A stretch of 64,000 bases of DNA from Stenotrophomonas sp. 24(2023) (GTDB lineage: Bacteria; Pseudomonadota; Gammaproteobacteria; Xanthomonadales; Xanthomonadaceae): the NCBI RefSeq assembly GCF_030913365.1, contig NZ_CP133160.1, forward strand, positions 4,440,001 through 4,504,000, in the 5' to 3' direction. The translations under genes and the position numbers were made by a program. Below are positions 1 to 9,676 of the stretch, in pieces. Each line of letters starts with the position of its first letter. The stretch's first letter is position 1. The notes beneath the pieces are model-generated. The model made no database searches, was not told where the DNA came from, and saw only the letters and a list, made by a program, of their open reading frames with translations.

Positions 1-709
1 CGCCGACGATGGCGCGGATCACTTCGCTGATGAACTTGGTGTGGGCCAGCTCGTCGCGGTTGATGAAACTGATGATCTTGCCGGTTCCGGTCATGCGGTT
101 CTGCCGCACCAGGTTGTAGAAGTAGGCGAAGCCCGAATAGAAGTTGATGCCTTCCAGGATCGAGGACTGGATGAGCGATTTCAGCAGCGTCTCGGCGGTC
201 TTCTCGCGCAGGAAATCATCATAGGACGCCATGATCGGCGCATTGCGCTTGAGGATGGTCGGGTGCGTGCGGGCGATTTCGAAGATGCGGTTCTGGTTGG
301 GCAGGTCGGTGATCGAGGCCAGCACGTAGCTGTAGCTCTCGTTGTGGATCACCTCCTGCTGGCCGATGATCGCCGCGTTGGCGTGCGCGGCCGGGTCGGT
401 GATGTACTCGGCCACGTTGTAGATGAAGCGGGTCTGCGGTGAATCCAGCGTGGCCAGCAGCCCGATGATCGAATCGTAGGCGTTCTTTTCCCGTGCATCC
501 AGCTCGCCGTACTGGCGCGCGTCGGCCTTCATGTCCACTTCGTCGGGAATCCAGAAGTTGGTCGACAGCTCCTTGTAGGCGCGATAGAACGAGGGGTAAG
601 GGATGTCGTTCCAGTTCAGGATGCCGCTGGTGCGACCGTTGATGATGCCGGTACTGCGGTTGGGGTGGCGGGGTTCCAGGATCTTGATGCGGTCCAGCGG
701 CGTTGCCAT
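1..709 (-). CDS. nrdB: Ribonucleoside-diphosphate reductase, beta (radical) subunit, 3' end outside window
   Basis: Small subunit of class I ribonucleotide reductase, which holds the di-iron/tyrosyl radical cofactor used by NrdA to reduce NDPs to dNDPs in the cytoplasm. The 236 visible residues start MATPLDRIKILEP at an ATG at 709. The motif EVIHNESYSY places E119, H122 and Y126 in the E-x-x-H-x-x-x-Y spacing that in E. coli NrdB supplies iron ligands and the radical tyrosine. SSILEGINFYSGFAF and NRDELAHTKF are further typical ferritin-like helices. It lies 110 bp downstream of nrdA on the same strand, so it is probably transcribed with it from the promoter near 3500. The C-terminus, including the tail that docks on NrdA, is beyond the window edge. 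Identity is secure; class Ia versus another class I subtype is not settled here. Confidence 0.95.
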   Translation of the reverse strand, partial: MATPLDRIKILEPRHPNRSTGIINGRTSGILNWNDIPYPSFYRAYKELSTNFWIPDEVDMKADARQYGELDAREKNAYDSIIGLLATLDSPQTRFIYNVAEYITDPAAHANAAIIGQQEVIHNESYSYVLASITDLPNQNRIFEIARTHPTILKRNAPIMASYDDFLREKTAETLLKSLIQSSILEGINFYSGFAYFYNLVRQNRMTGTGKIISFINRDELAHTKFISEVIRAIVG

Positions 710-819
710 GGTATGTCCTGTGGATGGATGGCGCCGGTCCGTGCCCGGCGGATTGTGCGGAGGCCGCGCGGTACGCTCGCCGGGCATGGCCCGGCGCTGC
801 CGTGCGGTACAGGTGCCGA

Positions 820-3204
820 TCAGCTGGCGCACCACTCGCATTCGCTGATGTCGATGTCGTTGGAGCGCACGTAGTAGGTGGTCTTCAGGCCTTCGCGCCA
901 GGCCGTCAGGTGCAGCTCCAGCAACGTGCTGGCACGGATGGTGCTGGGCACGTACAGGTTGAAGCTGATCGACTGGTCGACATGGCGCTGCCGCCGCGCG
1001 TTCTGCCGCACGCTGGCGAACTGGTCCACCCGGTAGGCGCCCTTCTCGTAGTACGGCCAGGTGTCCAGCGACAGGCCCGGGGCGGCGACCGGGCGCCGGA
1101 AGTCCTTCTTTTCCTCGTAGTAGAACGCGCTGTAGATCGGATCGATGGATGCCGTGGACCCGGCAATCTGGGCCGTGCTCATGTTCGGCGCCACCGCCAG
1201 CAGCCAGCCATTGCGCAGGCCGTGGGCCGCTACCTGCTGTGCCAGGGCTTCCCAGGCCTGGCCGTGGTAATCGCGGTCACGGAAGTAGGCACCGCTGTGC
1301 CAGTCGCTGCCCGCGAACATCGGGTAGCTGCCCTTCTCCCGGGCCAGCTGCGCGCTGGCCTGGATGGTCAGGAAATTGATGCGTTCGTACAGGCGGTCGG
1401 CCAGCAGCTCGGCATCCGGGGAATCCCACTGCACGCGCTGCTGCGCCAGCAGGTGGTGCCAGCCGAACGTACCCAGGCCGATCGCACGGTACTTGCGGTT
1501 GGTGATGGTCGCCTGCGGTACCGGCAACGCATTGAGGTCGATCACGTTGTCGAGCATGCGCACCTGGATCGGGATCAGCCGTTCCAGCACATCGGCCGCC
1601 AGCAGATCGTCCGGGGCGGCGATGGCGCGGCCCAGGTTGATCGAGGACAGGTTGCACACCACGAAATCGCCGGCGCGGCGGGTGGTGACGATCTGGTCGC
1701 CGCTGACGATCTCCTGGATCATCCGCGTCGGGCTCATGTTCTGCAGGATCTCAGTGCACAGGTTGCTGGAATAGACCATGCCCGCGTGCTTGTTCGGGTT
1801 CTTCCGGTTTACTTCATCGCGGTAGAACAGGAACGGGTTGCCGGTCTCCAGCTGGCTGACCATGATCCGCTTGAACAGGTCAATCGCCTTGACCGTGCGG
1901 CGGCTGATGCGCTCATCGGCCACCAGCTCGGCGTAGCGGTCGCGGAAGCTGCCCGATCCACGCTTCTCGTCATGGAAATCCTGCAGGTACCAGCCCTTGG
2001 CCTGCTTCACCTCGTGCGGATCGAACAGGTACCAGTCGGCGCGGCGCTCCACCGCTTCCATGAACAGGTCCGGCACGCATACCGAGGTGAACACATCATG
2101 CGCGCGCAGGCGCTGGTCACCATTGTTCAGGCGCAGGTCGAGGAAGGCTTCGATGTCGCGGTGCCAGATGTCCAGGTACACCGCCACCGCACCCTTGCGC
2201 TGGCCGAGCTGGTCCACCGACACCGCGGTGTTGTTGAGCTGCTTGATCCACGGCACCACGCCGCCGGATGAATTGGGCACGCCACGGATCGGTGCGCCGC
2301 TGCTGCGCACGTAGCCCAGATAGGCCCCGACGCCCCCCCCATGCTTGGACACGCGGGCGATGTCCGTATTGGAGTCATAGATGCCCTGCAGGCTGTCGTC
2401 CACCGTGTCGATGAAGCAGCTCGACAGCTGCCCGCCCACCTTGCCGGCGTTGGCCAGCGTCGGCGTGGCCACGGTCATGTACAGGTTCGACAGTGCCCAG
2501 TACGCCTCGCCCACCAGCTGCATGCGCCGTGCACGACCGCGTTCCCCCACCCCGCCTTCGTTCTGCATCAGGTACAGGGCGATGGTCAGCCAGCGCTCCT
2601 GCGGCAGCTCGAACACATCGCGGCTGCCATCGGTCGCCAGGTACCGGGTGGCCAGCAGGTACAGGCCGTTGTAGGCGAACAGGCGGTCGCGCTCCGGGTC
2701 GATCATCGCACCGGCCTGCTGCAGTTCCTCCTTGGAATAGCAGCGCAGGATGTCATTGCTGTACACCCCACGGTCGGCCAGGCTCTCCTGCAGACCCACA
2801 TAGGAGCCGTACTTCAGGCTTCCATCGTAGAAACGGTTGCGGCTGGCGCGCTTGTACAGCCGGCGCAGGTACAGCCGCGCGGCAAACTGCTCCCATTCGG
2901 GCGCGACCAGGTCCACGCGCGATTCGGCTTCGCGGATCAGCAGATCCACCAGGTCGTCCGCGCTGATGCTGGGCTTGCGTTCCACCATTGCCTGCACCGC
3001 ATGCCGGTAATCGGCGACGTCCAGCTGTGGAAACTCGGCCTGGATCGCATCGATGGTGCGCTGCAGGCGCGCGGCATTGAACGGCAGGCGGCGGTTGCCC
3101 GCTTCCTTGGTGATCCAGGTGGCCACGCGTTCGCCCGCCGGGCGCACGTCATCGGCTGCGCCGGCCGGGGTGGCCACGCGGAAGGTACTGTCGGTCATGG
3201 TCAT
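820..3204 (-). CDS. nrdA: Ribonucleoside-diphosphate reductase, alpha (catalytic) subunit
   Basis: Large catalytic subunit of class I ribonucleotide reductase, 794 residues. An ATP-cone-like segment (about residues 25-100) gives allosteric activity control. The catalytic barrel follows, with the active-site pattern SSNLCTEI (N-x-C-x-E) and the cysteine in GGQLSSCFID, which would be the reductant pair partner. The C-terminus ECEWCAS carries C789 and C792, the shuttle pair re-reduced by thioredoxin or glutaredoxin. The start at 3204 is preferred because GGAG lies about five bases upstream; the in-frame ATG at 3198 is an alternative. The open frame extends further upstream (to 3579), but that part has no protein character. 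It leads the nrdAB operon, and the leader is about 260 nt long if the promoter at 3473-3501 is right. Confidence 0.95.
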   Translation of the reverse strand: MTMTDSTFRVATPAGAADDVRPAGERVATWITKEAGNRRLPFNAARLQRTIDAIQAEFPQLDVADYRHAVQAMVERKPSISADDLVDLLIREAESRVDLVAPEWEQFAARLYLRRLYKRASRNRFYDGSLKYGSYVGLQESLADRGVYSNDILRCYSKEELQQAGAMIDPERDRLFAYNGLYLLATRYLATDGSRDVFELPQERWLTIALYLMQNEGGVGERGRARRMQLVGEAYWALSNLYMTVATPTLANAGKVGGQLSSCFIDTVDDSLQGIYDSNTDIARVSKHGGGVGAYLGYVRSSGAPIRGVPNSSGGVVPWIKQLNNTAVSVDQLGQRKGAVAVYLDIWHRDIEAFLDLRLNNGDQRLRAHDVFTSVCVPDLFMEAVERRADWYLFDPHEVKQAKGWYLQDFHDEKRGSGSFRDRYAELVADERISRRTVKAIDLFKRIMVSQLETGNPFLFYRDEVNRKNPNKHAGMVYSSNLCTEILQNMSPTRMIQEIVSGDQIVTTRRAGDFVVCNLSSINLGRAIAAPDDLLAADVLERLIPIQVRMLDNVIDLNALPVPQATITNRKYRAIGLGTFGWHHLLAQQRVQWDSPDAELLADRLYERINFLTIQASAQLAREKGSYPMFAGSDWHSGAYFRDRDYHGQAWEALAQQVAAHGLRNGWLLAVAPNMSTAQIAGSTASIDPIYSAFYYEEKKDFRRPVAAPGLSLDTWPYYEKGAYRVDQFASVRQNARRQRHVDQSISFNLYVPSTIRASTLLELHLTAWREGLKTTYYVRSNDIDISECEWCAS

Positions 3205-3468
3205 GCATCTCCAGGTGCGCGCGCACGATGACGCCGCAGCCTTGGCAGCCCCCTGCGTGATACCGGCGCACGGGGTGGTCGGGGTTTCATGCCAGGGCGC
3301 GGGAACGAAGGTCGTCGGCATCTGCCTCGCGCCTGCGGCCGGTATCCGGTCCGTGGGGGCGACCTGGGTCCGCGCGCTGGCGGCCGCGTCGACACGGCAA
3401 GCCTTCAGGGGCGGGCCGCGGGACGTTTGCAGCATCGTCCGGCGGCGGCGGCTGACCGGGAGTGACAG

Positions 3469-3516
3469 CCCCAACATAGGGTGGATTGCGCGGCGCGTCA
3501 ACACAACATGCGGTAT
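3469..3516 (-). promoter_or_regulatory. nrdAB promoter overlapped by two NrdR-like boxes
   Basis: Read on the minus strand, TTGACG (3501-3496) and TATGTT (3478-3473) are separated by exactly 17 bp, a good sigma70-type promoter. Two 16-bp imperfect palindromes overlap these elements: ACACAACATGCGGTAT at 3501-3516 (11/16 to the NrdR consensus ACACWATATATWGTGT) and CCCCAACATAGGGTGG at 3469-3484 (10/16). Their starts are 32 bp apart, about three helical turns, which is the known spacing of NrdR box pairs. One box covers the edge of the -35 and the other the -10. NrdR itself is not in the window. The 3205-3468 stretch downstream is an untranslated leader with no gene that I can support. Confidence 0.65.
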
Positions 3517-3629
3517 TTCTCGCCATCGCGACGATAGGTCGCAGGATGCCGTGTTGCATGCGCCACCCCTTGTCGGCAACGCCTCCGCCCCTACCCTGTC
3601 TGTTCCTTTTACTGCGTGGATTTCCCCCT

Positions 3630-4607
3630 ATGCGTGCAGCGCTTTACAGCCGTTTCGGCGACCCTGCCACGGTGCTGGACACCGCACAGGCCCCCCAGCC
3701 CGTTCCCGGGCCGGGCGAGGTCCGCATCCGCACGGTGCTGGCCCCCATCCACAACCACGATCTGCTGACCATCCGCGGCCTGTATGGCTACAAGCCCACC
3801 CTGCCCGCCATCGGGGGCAGCGAGGCCCTGGGCACGGTCGACGCCGTCGGCGAAGGCGTTGCCCATGTCCAGCCGGGCCAGCGCGTGGTGGCCGCCTCGG
3901 TGCACGGTACCTGGGCCGAGGCCTTCGTCGCACCGGCGCGCATGGTGATCCCGATGCCGGACGGCATTGCCGATGAAACGGCCGCACAGCTGGTGGCCAT
4001 GCCGTTGAGCGCGCTGATGCTGCTGGAGTTCCTGCAGGCCCGGCCCGGCCAGTGGATCGTGCAGAACACCGCCAACGGTGCGGTCGGCAAGTCGCTGGCG
4101 ATGCTGGCCACTGCGCGCGGCATCAAGGTGGCCAACCTGGTCCGCAGCGAAGACGCCGCTGCGCAGCTGCGGGCACTGGGTATCGAGCACGTGTTCGTCA
4201 CCGCCAGCGACGGCTGGAAGGCACAGGTGCAGGCCACGCTGGGCGAAGGCCTGGCGGCCGCCGCCGTGGATTCCATCGGCGGAGACGCCAGCGGTGATCT
4301 GGTCGAGCTGCTCGGCCACCACGGCACGCTGGTGTCCTTCGGCGTGATGAGCGGGCAGCCGATGCACATCCCCGCCGGCGGGCTGATCTACAAGGAAGCC
4401 ACGGTGAAGGGGTTCTGGGGCAGCAAGGTCAGCACGGCCATGGCGGTGGAGGACAAGCGCCGGCTGGTCGGTGAACTGCTGCAGCGCGCCGCATCGGGTG
4501 AACTGCGGCTACCGGTGGACGCGGTGTTTCCGCTGGACCAGGTGGCCGAGGCCGCCGCGGCCGCCCAGCGCGGTGGGCGCGATGGCAAGGTGCTGTTGCG
4601 GGTGTAA
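3630..4607 (+). CDS. Zinc-free MDR family oxidoreductase (quinone / trans-2-enoyl reductase-like)
   Basis: NAD(P)H-dependent medium-chain reductase of 325 residues. The N-terminal GroES-like domain starts MRAALYSRFGDPATVL. The Rossmann domain carries the cofactor-loop motif QNTANGAVGKSLAMLA near residues 148-163, close to the QNxANSxVG motif of mitochondrial-type enoyl thioester reductases (MECR/Etr1). The cysteine and histidine ligands of zinc alcohol dehydrogenases are not evident. The substrate could be a quinone, an enoyl-ACP or another activated alkene; the sequence does not decide. The start at 3630 gives the family's usual N-terminus, while the longer frame back to 3486 reads through the nrdA promoter. 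It is monocistronic, divergent from nrdAB. Confidence 0.8.
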   Translation: MRAALYSRFGDPATVLDTAQAPQPVPGPGEVRIRTVLAPIHNHDLLTIRGLYGYKPTLPAIGGSEALGTVDAVGEGVAHVQPGQRVVAASVHGTWAEAFVAPARMVIPMPDGIADETAAQLVAMPLSALMLLEFLQARPGQWIVQNTANGAVGKSLAMLATARGIKVANLVRSEDAAAQLRALGIEHVFVTASDGWKAQVQATLGEGLAAAAVDSIGGDASGDLVELLGHHGTLVSFGVMSGQPMHIPAGGLIYKEATVKGFWGSKVSTAMAVEDKRRLVGELLQRAASGELRLPVDAVFPLDQVAEAAAAAQRGGRDGKVLLRV

Positions 4608-4767
4608 GAAGCGTTGCCCGCACTGCAGCCCGGCGTGGCCTGGCGCTACCGGACTCGGTCCCGGATTCGTTAAGAACCTGTGATACATAACTGAATGCGT
4701 ATTCGTCATTGGCTGCATCATGAGCCCCCATGCGGTACTGCGGGCTCCTCCACCCACTGGCGTTTCC

Positions 4768-7395
4768 ATGTTCCGCACCACCCTTCTGGCCAGCGCCGTC
4801 GCGCTGGGCCTGGCGGCCGGCCCTGCTGCCGCTGAAACCTCCCCCACCGCCGATGCCGGCAAGGACAGCACCACGCTCGGCGCGGTGCTGGTGACCGGCT
4901 CGAACATCAAGCGCAGCGACACCGCCGGCCCCAATCCGGTGCAGGTGCTGACCCGCGAGCAGATCGAACTGAGCGGCAAGTCGACCCTCACCGACGTGCT
5001 GCGCAGCCTGTCGGCCAACGCCGGCAACAGCTATGACGAGCAGTACACCGGCAGCTTCGCCGCCGGTTCGGCCTCGATCGGCCTGCGTGGCCTGTCACCG
5101 AAGAACACCCTGGTGCTGGTCAACGGCTACCGTGTATCCAACTTCGGTTTCGCGCTGAACACCCAGGACACCTTCGTCGATCTCAACGCGCTGCCGATCA
5201 GTGCCGTGGACCGCATCGAAGTGCTCAAGGATGGCGCCTCGGCGGTGTACGGTTCCGATGCGATCGCCGGCGTGGTCAACATCATCCTGCGCCGCAACTT
5301 CCAGGGCGTGGAGGTCGGTGGCGGCCTGGGCACCGCCACGCAGGGCGGACTGAACGAACGCAAGGCCAACCTGCTGGCCGGCTTCGGGGATGTCGACCGT
5401 GATGGCTGGAACGTGCTGTTCGGCCTGGACGTGCTCAAGCGCGACCGGCTGGATGCGGACGAGCGCGCCTTCACCCGCAGCGGCGATTTCCGCGACAAGC
5501 CCGGCGGCCGCCTGGCCGGCTGGAACACCGCCGGCGGCAACTGGCTGGGCAACCCGCGCGCACCGCAGCCGTTCTCGCCGTGCCCGGACGGCAGCCAGCT
5601 GCGCCCCTACAGCGATTTCGGCAGCACCCTGCCCGGCCAGGCCTGCGCCTTCAACGCGCAGCCGTTCAAGACGCTGCAGCCCGGTGCCGAACGCCTGCAG
5701 GCCTCGCTGAGCGCGACCTACCGCTTCAATGAGCACGTCGAAGCCTTCGCCGATGTGCTGTATGCGCACAACAAGGCCGACCAGATCTTCAGCGCACCGC
5801 TGACCGTCGGGCCGGGCCTGCGCGCCTACAACGCCGCCACCGGCACCCTGGTGGACATCCCGGCGGTGCTGCCGGTGGGCAATCCGTACAATCCCGGCAC
5901 CACGCCACTGCCGTTCGAGACCTCGCTGTTCGCGCTCGGCCCGCGCCTGAAGGACAACACCCAGGTGTTCTACCGCGCCCTGGCCGGCGTGCGCGGGCAA
6001 GGCGAACGCTGGGACTGGGAACTGGCCGCACTGGCCTCGGAAAGCGCACAGCGCGAGTACGTGGACAACTTCGTCAACCGCTACGCGTTCCAGCAGGCGT
6101 TGGCCGATGGCAGCCTGGACATCCTCGACCCGTCCAAGACCCCGCAGGCGCTGGACGCGCTGCGCCTGCAGACCAAGCGCCCGGGCTGGTACCGCCTGAG
6201 CCAGGCTTCGTTCAAGGCCTCCACCCGGTTGTGGAACCTGCCGGCCGGGGCGATCGGCTTCGCCTGGGGCGCTGAAGTGCGCCGCGAATCGCTCGACGCG
6301 CGCACCAGTGCACAGGTGCTGTCGGGCACCGAGCTGCGCCCGGCCATCAACGTGGTCAACGGCGAGCGCCAGGTCAGCGCCGCGTACGCGGAGTTCAGCA
6401 TTCCGCTGCACCGCACGCTGGAACTGCAGCTGGCCGGCCGTGGCGACCATTACGATGATTTCGGCAATGCGTTCTCGCCCAAGGTGGCGCTGCGCTGGCA
6501 GCCGCTGGACAGCCTGCTGCTGCGCGGCTCGTTCTCGCGTGGCTTCCGCGCACCGTCACTGCCGGAAATCGCACCGGGCCAGACCGTCAGCTACGGCACG
6601 GTGGTCGACCCCTACGATCCGCTGCAGCCGGGCGGCAGCCGTGGTGTGACCAACATCCGCACCGGCAACCCGGACCTGCGCGCGGAGCGTTCGCGCAACT
6701 ACAACCTGGGTGCGGTGTGGTCGCCCGATGGTGACACCAGCATCGGCCTGGACTGGTACCGCATCGAACAGGACAACCTGATCCAGCCGGACAACGCGCA
6801 GTTCATCGTCAACAACCCGGGCCAGTTCCCCAACCGCGTGCAGCGTGACGCGCAGGGCCGCATCCAGTTCATCACCAACCAGTACAGCAACCAGGGCGAG
6901 CTGACGACCTCCGGCCTGGACCTGGAAGCCAGCCGCCGCTTCCGCACCGATCGCCTGGGCAGCTTCACCGTGGCCGGCAGCTGGACCCACCTGCTGGACT
7001 ACAAGCAGCCCTTGGTGGCCGGCCAGGCCCCCTACGACGGCGCCGGCAACAACCGCCTGGGCGCGCTGCCGAGCACCCGCGGCACCACCTCGCTGACCTG
7101 GGAGGTGGGCGACTGGACCAGCTCGCTGAGCCTGCAGTACATCAGCGGCTACGACCAGCGCGTGGCCACGGCCACCAGCAACCCGGGGCTGGATTCGCGG
7201 GTGAAGGCGTACCAGCAGCTGGACCTGTACGTGGCCTGGAACGGGTTGCCGAACACCACGCTGTCGCTGTCGGTGCTGAACCTGGCCGACAAGGACCCGC
7301 CGTTCGACCCGGCCGGCGGATCCAACGGCTTCGACATCACCCAGTACAACCTGCGCGGGCAGTTCGTCTCGCTGGGCGCACGCTACCGGTTCTGA
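4768..7395 (+). CDS. TonB-dependent outer membrane receptor
   Basis: Outer membrane active transporter of 875 residues. A Sec signal peptide (MFRTTLLASAVALGLAAGPAAA) fixes the start at 4768 rather than 4720. The plug domain carries IGLRGLSPKNTLVLVNGYR and the strongly conserved IEVLKDGASAVYGSDAIAG (about residues 150-175), followed by the 22-strand barrel ending in aromatic GARYRF. The GSNIKRSDTAGPNPVQVLTR plug start is typical of the large Xanthomonadaceae receptors often induced by plant, peptide or carbohydrate ligands. The ligand is not readable. No N-terminal signalling (STN) domain is present. It sits between unrelated genes, convergent with betT, with a strong hairpin between them. Confidence 0.92.
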   Translation: MFRTTLLASAVALGLAAGPAAAETSPTADAGKDSTTLGAVLVTGSNIKRSDTAGPNPVQVLTREQIELSGKSTLTDVLRSLSANAGNSYDEQYTGSFAAGSASIGLRGLSPKNTLVLVNGYRVSNFGFALNTQDTFVDLNALPISAVDRIEVLKDGASAVYGSDAIAGVVNIILRRNFQGVEVGGGLGTATQGGLNERKANLLAGFGDVDRDGWNVLFGLDVLKRDRLDADERAFTRSGDFRDKPGGRLAGWNTAGGNWLGNPRAPQPFSPCPDGSQLRPYSDFGSTLPGQACAFNAQPFKTLQPGAERLQASLSATYRFNEHVEAFADVLYAHNKADQIFSAPLTVGPGLRAYNAATGTLVDIPAVLPVGNPYNPGTTPLPFETSLFALGPRLKDNTQVFYRALAGVRGQGERWDWELAALASESAQREYVDNFVNRYAFQQALADGSLDILDPSKTPQALDALRLQTKRPGWYRLSQASFKASTRLWNLPAGAIGFAWGAEVRRESLDARTSAQVLSGTELRPAINVVNGERQVSAAYAEFSIPLHRTLELQLAGRGDHYDDFGNAFSPKVALRWQPLDSLLLRGSFSRGFRAPSLPEIAPGQTVSYGTVVDPYDPLQPGGSRGVTNIRTGNPDLRAERSRNYNLGAVWSPDGDTSIGLDWYRIEQDNLIQPDNAQFIVNNPGQFPNRVQRDAQGRIQFITNQYSNQGELTTSGLDLEASRRFRTDRLGSFTVAGSWTHLLDYKQPLVAGQAPYDGAGNNRLGALPSTRGTTSLTWEVGDWTSSLSLQYISGYDQRVATATSNPGLDSRVKAYQQLDLYVAWNGLPNTTLSLSVLNLADKDPPFDPAGGSNGFDITQYNLRGQFVSLGARYRF

Positions 7396-7401
7396 TCCGC
7401 A

Positions 7402-7428
7402 CGGGGCGATGGAACCTCCATCGCCCCG
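7402..7428. terminator. Bidirectional hairpin between convergent genes
   Basis: A perfect 12-bp inverted repeat (CGGGGCGATGGA / TCCATCGCCCCG) with a 3-nt loop lies 6 bp after the receptor stop and 8 bp before the betT stop. It has no clear T-run on either side, so termination may be inefficient or Rho-assisted. Its position between two converging genes supports the call. Confidence 0.65.
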
Positions 7429-7436
7429 CTGCCCCC

Positions 7437-9416
7437 TCACCGGCTCAGGTGCAGGAACTGCAGGTGCCGTTCGTACTGGCCGATGATGTCATTGATGATC
7501 TGCTCCCTGCTGAAACCCACCAGGTCGTAATCCTGGCTGCCCTCGAACAGATGGACTTCGGCGCGGTAATACCGCTGATTGCGCACGTTGTGCGAGGCGA
7601 ACGAGGGCACGCGGTAGCCGGTCAGCAGCACGCGATACAGGAAATCCTGCTGTTCGCCGTGGTTCACCGACAGCGACATGTCACCGGCCTCCAGCTGCTC
7701 CTGTACCTCCCAGCCCTGCTCGCGCAGCTGGGTCGCCACGGCGTCCATTGCCGGCCGCACGTGGCTGTCCATGAAGCGGTACACCTCGTCACGCAGCGGG
7801 AAATGCACGGCCTGCCCCAGGCGCTGGCGCCAGCCCTGGTGATGGCGGCTGGCCCCGACCAGCGGCGTGGGCCGGTACTGCAGCGCGCGCCGCCGGTGCG
7901 CCTCGTCGGCGAAGGCCTTGCGCAGGCCCCAGGCCATCATCAGCAGCACCGCCGAGAACGGCAGCGAGGCCAGCACCACCGCCGATTTCAGCGCATCCAT
8001 GCTGCCGGCCAGCAGCAGGCCGGCGGTGACCACCGCCGTCACCGTGCCCCAGAACACGCGCAGCCAGCGCGGGCCGTCGTCTTCGGGCGCACCGCCGTGC
8101 GATGACAGCGTGGACAGCACCACCGCACCGGAATCGGCCGAGGTGACGAAGAAGATGAAGCTGATGAACACCGTCACCGCGATCACCGTGCGGCTCCACG
8201 GGTAACTGTCCAGCAGCGCGTACAGCACGGTCGGCGGATCGTCGATGGCCAGCTGCGCCAGCTGCTGCTGGCCGTGGTGCAGCACCTGGTCCAGTGCGCT
8301 GTTGCCGAAGATCGACAGCCACGCCAGGGTGAAGCCCAGCGGGATCAGCAGCACGCCGAACACGAACTGGCGGATGGTGCGGCCGCGCGAGATGCGGGCG
8401 ATGAACAACCCCACGAACGGTGCCCAGCCGATCCACCAGGCCCAGTAGAACACCGTCCAGCTGCCCATCCATTCCGGGCGGCCGCCGTAGGCATAGACAT
8501 CGAAACTCTTGCCGACCACGCTGCCCAGGTAGTCGCCGGCATTCTGCATCAGCGTGCCCAGCAGGTACTGCGTGGGACCGGCGAACAGCATGAACAGCAC
8601 CAGCGCGATGGCCAGCAGCATGTTGATGTTGGACATCCAGCGCACGCCCTTTTCCACCCCGGACACCGCCACCACGATGGCCGCGCCCATCATCGTGGCG
8701 ATCAGCGCGACCTGCACGCCGTGGGTATGCGGCACATCGAACAGGTGCGACAGGCCGGCGTTGAGGTGCAGCACGCCAAAGCCCATGTCCGCGCCGAGGC
8801 CGAACACCGTGGCGACGATGCCCAGTGCATCCACCGTGTAGCCGATCGGGCCGTTGATGCGGTTGCCGATGAGCGGGTACAGCGCCGAGCGCAGTGCCAG
8901 CGGCAGGTTGTGCCGGTAGGCGAAATAGGCCATCGCCATGGCTGCCAGCGCGAACACGCCCCAGCCATGCAGGCCCCAGTGCAGGAACAGCAACTGCATG
9001 GCCTGGCGCGCACCGGCTTCACCATCGGCAGCCGCCCCCTGCGGCGGTTGCAGGTAATGGGTCAGCGGTTCGGACACGCAGAAGAAGAACAGCGTGATGC
9101 TGATGCCGGCGGCGAACAGCATGCCGGCCCAGGAGAGGTAACTGAATTCCGGCTCGTCATGGTCGGCGCCCAGCTTGATGCTGCCATACGGCGACAGCGC
9201 GGCCACCACCACGAACACCAGGTACAGGGTCATCGCCAGCAGGTAGTACCAGCCCACGTTGGCCGACGCCCAGCTCTGTGTCTGGTTGAGCAGGGTGCCT
9301 GCACCGATGGGGTACAGGCTGACGAAAACGGCGAACGCCACCACCACGATCGCCGCGAAGGCGAACACGGGCCGCAGGGTCCGCACCGGTGAGGAATGAG
9401 GCTCCAGTGCTTCCAT
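7437..9416 (-). CDS. betT: BCCT family transporter, BetT-type choline uptake protein
   Basis: Inner membrane betaine/choline/carnitine transporter of 659 residues, close to E. coli BetT (677). Twelve hydrophobic segments span roughly residues 15-480, with the BCCT signatures YLSWAGMLFAAGISITLFFF and FYWAWWIGWAPFVGLFIARI, the latter carrying the aromatic WWxxWAPF box that lines the substrate site. A long cytoplasmic C-terminal domain (about 530-659, containing QEQLEAGDMSLSVNHGEQQD) matches the BetT-type osmosensory tail rather than the shorter BetP tail. This points to proton- or sodium-driven choline import for glycine betaine synthesis. No betA, betB or betI lies next to it, so substrate assignment rests on the C-terminal domain. 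Confidence 0.88.
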   Translation of the reverse strand: MEALEPHSSPVRTLRPVFAFAAIVVVAFAVFVSLYPIGAGTLLNQTQSWASANVGWYYLLAMTLYLVFVVVAALSPYGSIKLGADHDEPEFSYLSWAGMLFAAGISITLFFFCVSEPLTHYLQPPQGAAADGEAGARQAMQLLFLHWGLHGWGVFALAAMAMAYFAYRHNLPLALRSALYPLIGNRINGPIGYTVDALGIVATVFGLGADMGFGVLHLNAGLSHLFDVPHTHGVQVALIATMMGAAIVVAVSGVEKGVRWMSNINMLLAIALVLFMLFAGPTQYLLGTLMQNAGDYLGSVVGKSFDVYAYGGRPEWMGSWTVFYWAWWIGWAPFVGLFIARISRGRTIRQFVFGVLLIPLGFTLAWLSIFGNSALDQVLHHGQQQLAQLAIDDPPTVLYALLDSYPWSRTVIAVTVFISFIFFVTSADSGAVVLSTLSSHGGAPEDDGPRWLRVFWGTVTAVVTAGLLLAGSMDALKSAVVLASLPFSAVLLMMAWGLRKAFADEAHRRRALQYRPTPLVGASRHHQGWRQRLGQAVHFPLRDEVYRFMDSHVRPAMDAVATQLREQGWEVQEQLEAGDMSLSVNHGEQQDFLYRVLLTGYRVPSFASHNVRNQRYYRAEVHLFEGSQDYDLVGFSREQIINDIIGQYERHLQFLHLSR

Positions 9417-9676
9417 GGGCGGCCTTTCTCCGGGTCGATCTGGGATTCAGCCGATGGAGTGTGGCGATGCTGCGGTGCACAGCGGATGAAAGCCGGATGC
9501 CGGCAGCGGCCCCGGTACGTGCGCGTCGTGGTATCACGCGCGCGCCGGCGTGCCCGCACGGGACGTGGCGGAGGCCAGCTGCAGTCACCCCGCCCTGCGA
9601 CGAGAAAGCAGGACGACATGCGATGCAACCCGGCCTCCGCCCTCCCGCCTGGCGGCAGCGCCCCCGGACGCTGCCG

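Noticed and set aside
703..2271. Plus-strand open frame opposite nrdA
   Set aside because: Antisense shadow; nrdA is unmistakable on the other strand.
4620..4660. REP-like hairpin after the MDR oxidoreductase gene
   Set aside because: GGCGTGGCCTGGCGCTACC resembles a SMAG end but lacks the matching second arm, so I did not list it.
4684..4716. Fur-like box before the first TonB receptor
   Set aside because: GAATGCGTATTCGTCATT is AT-containing, but no alignment reached a convincing match to the 19-bp consensus.
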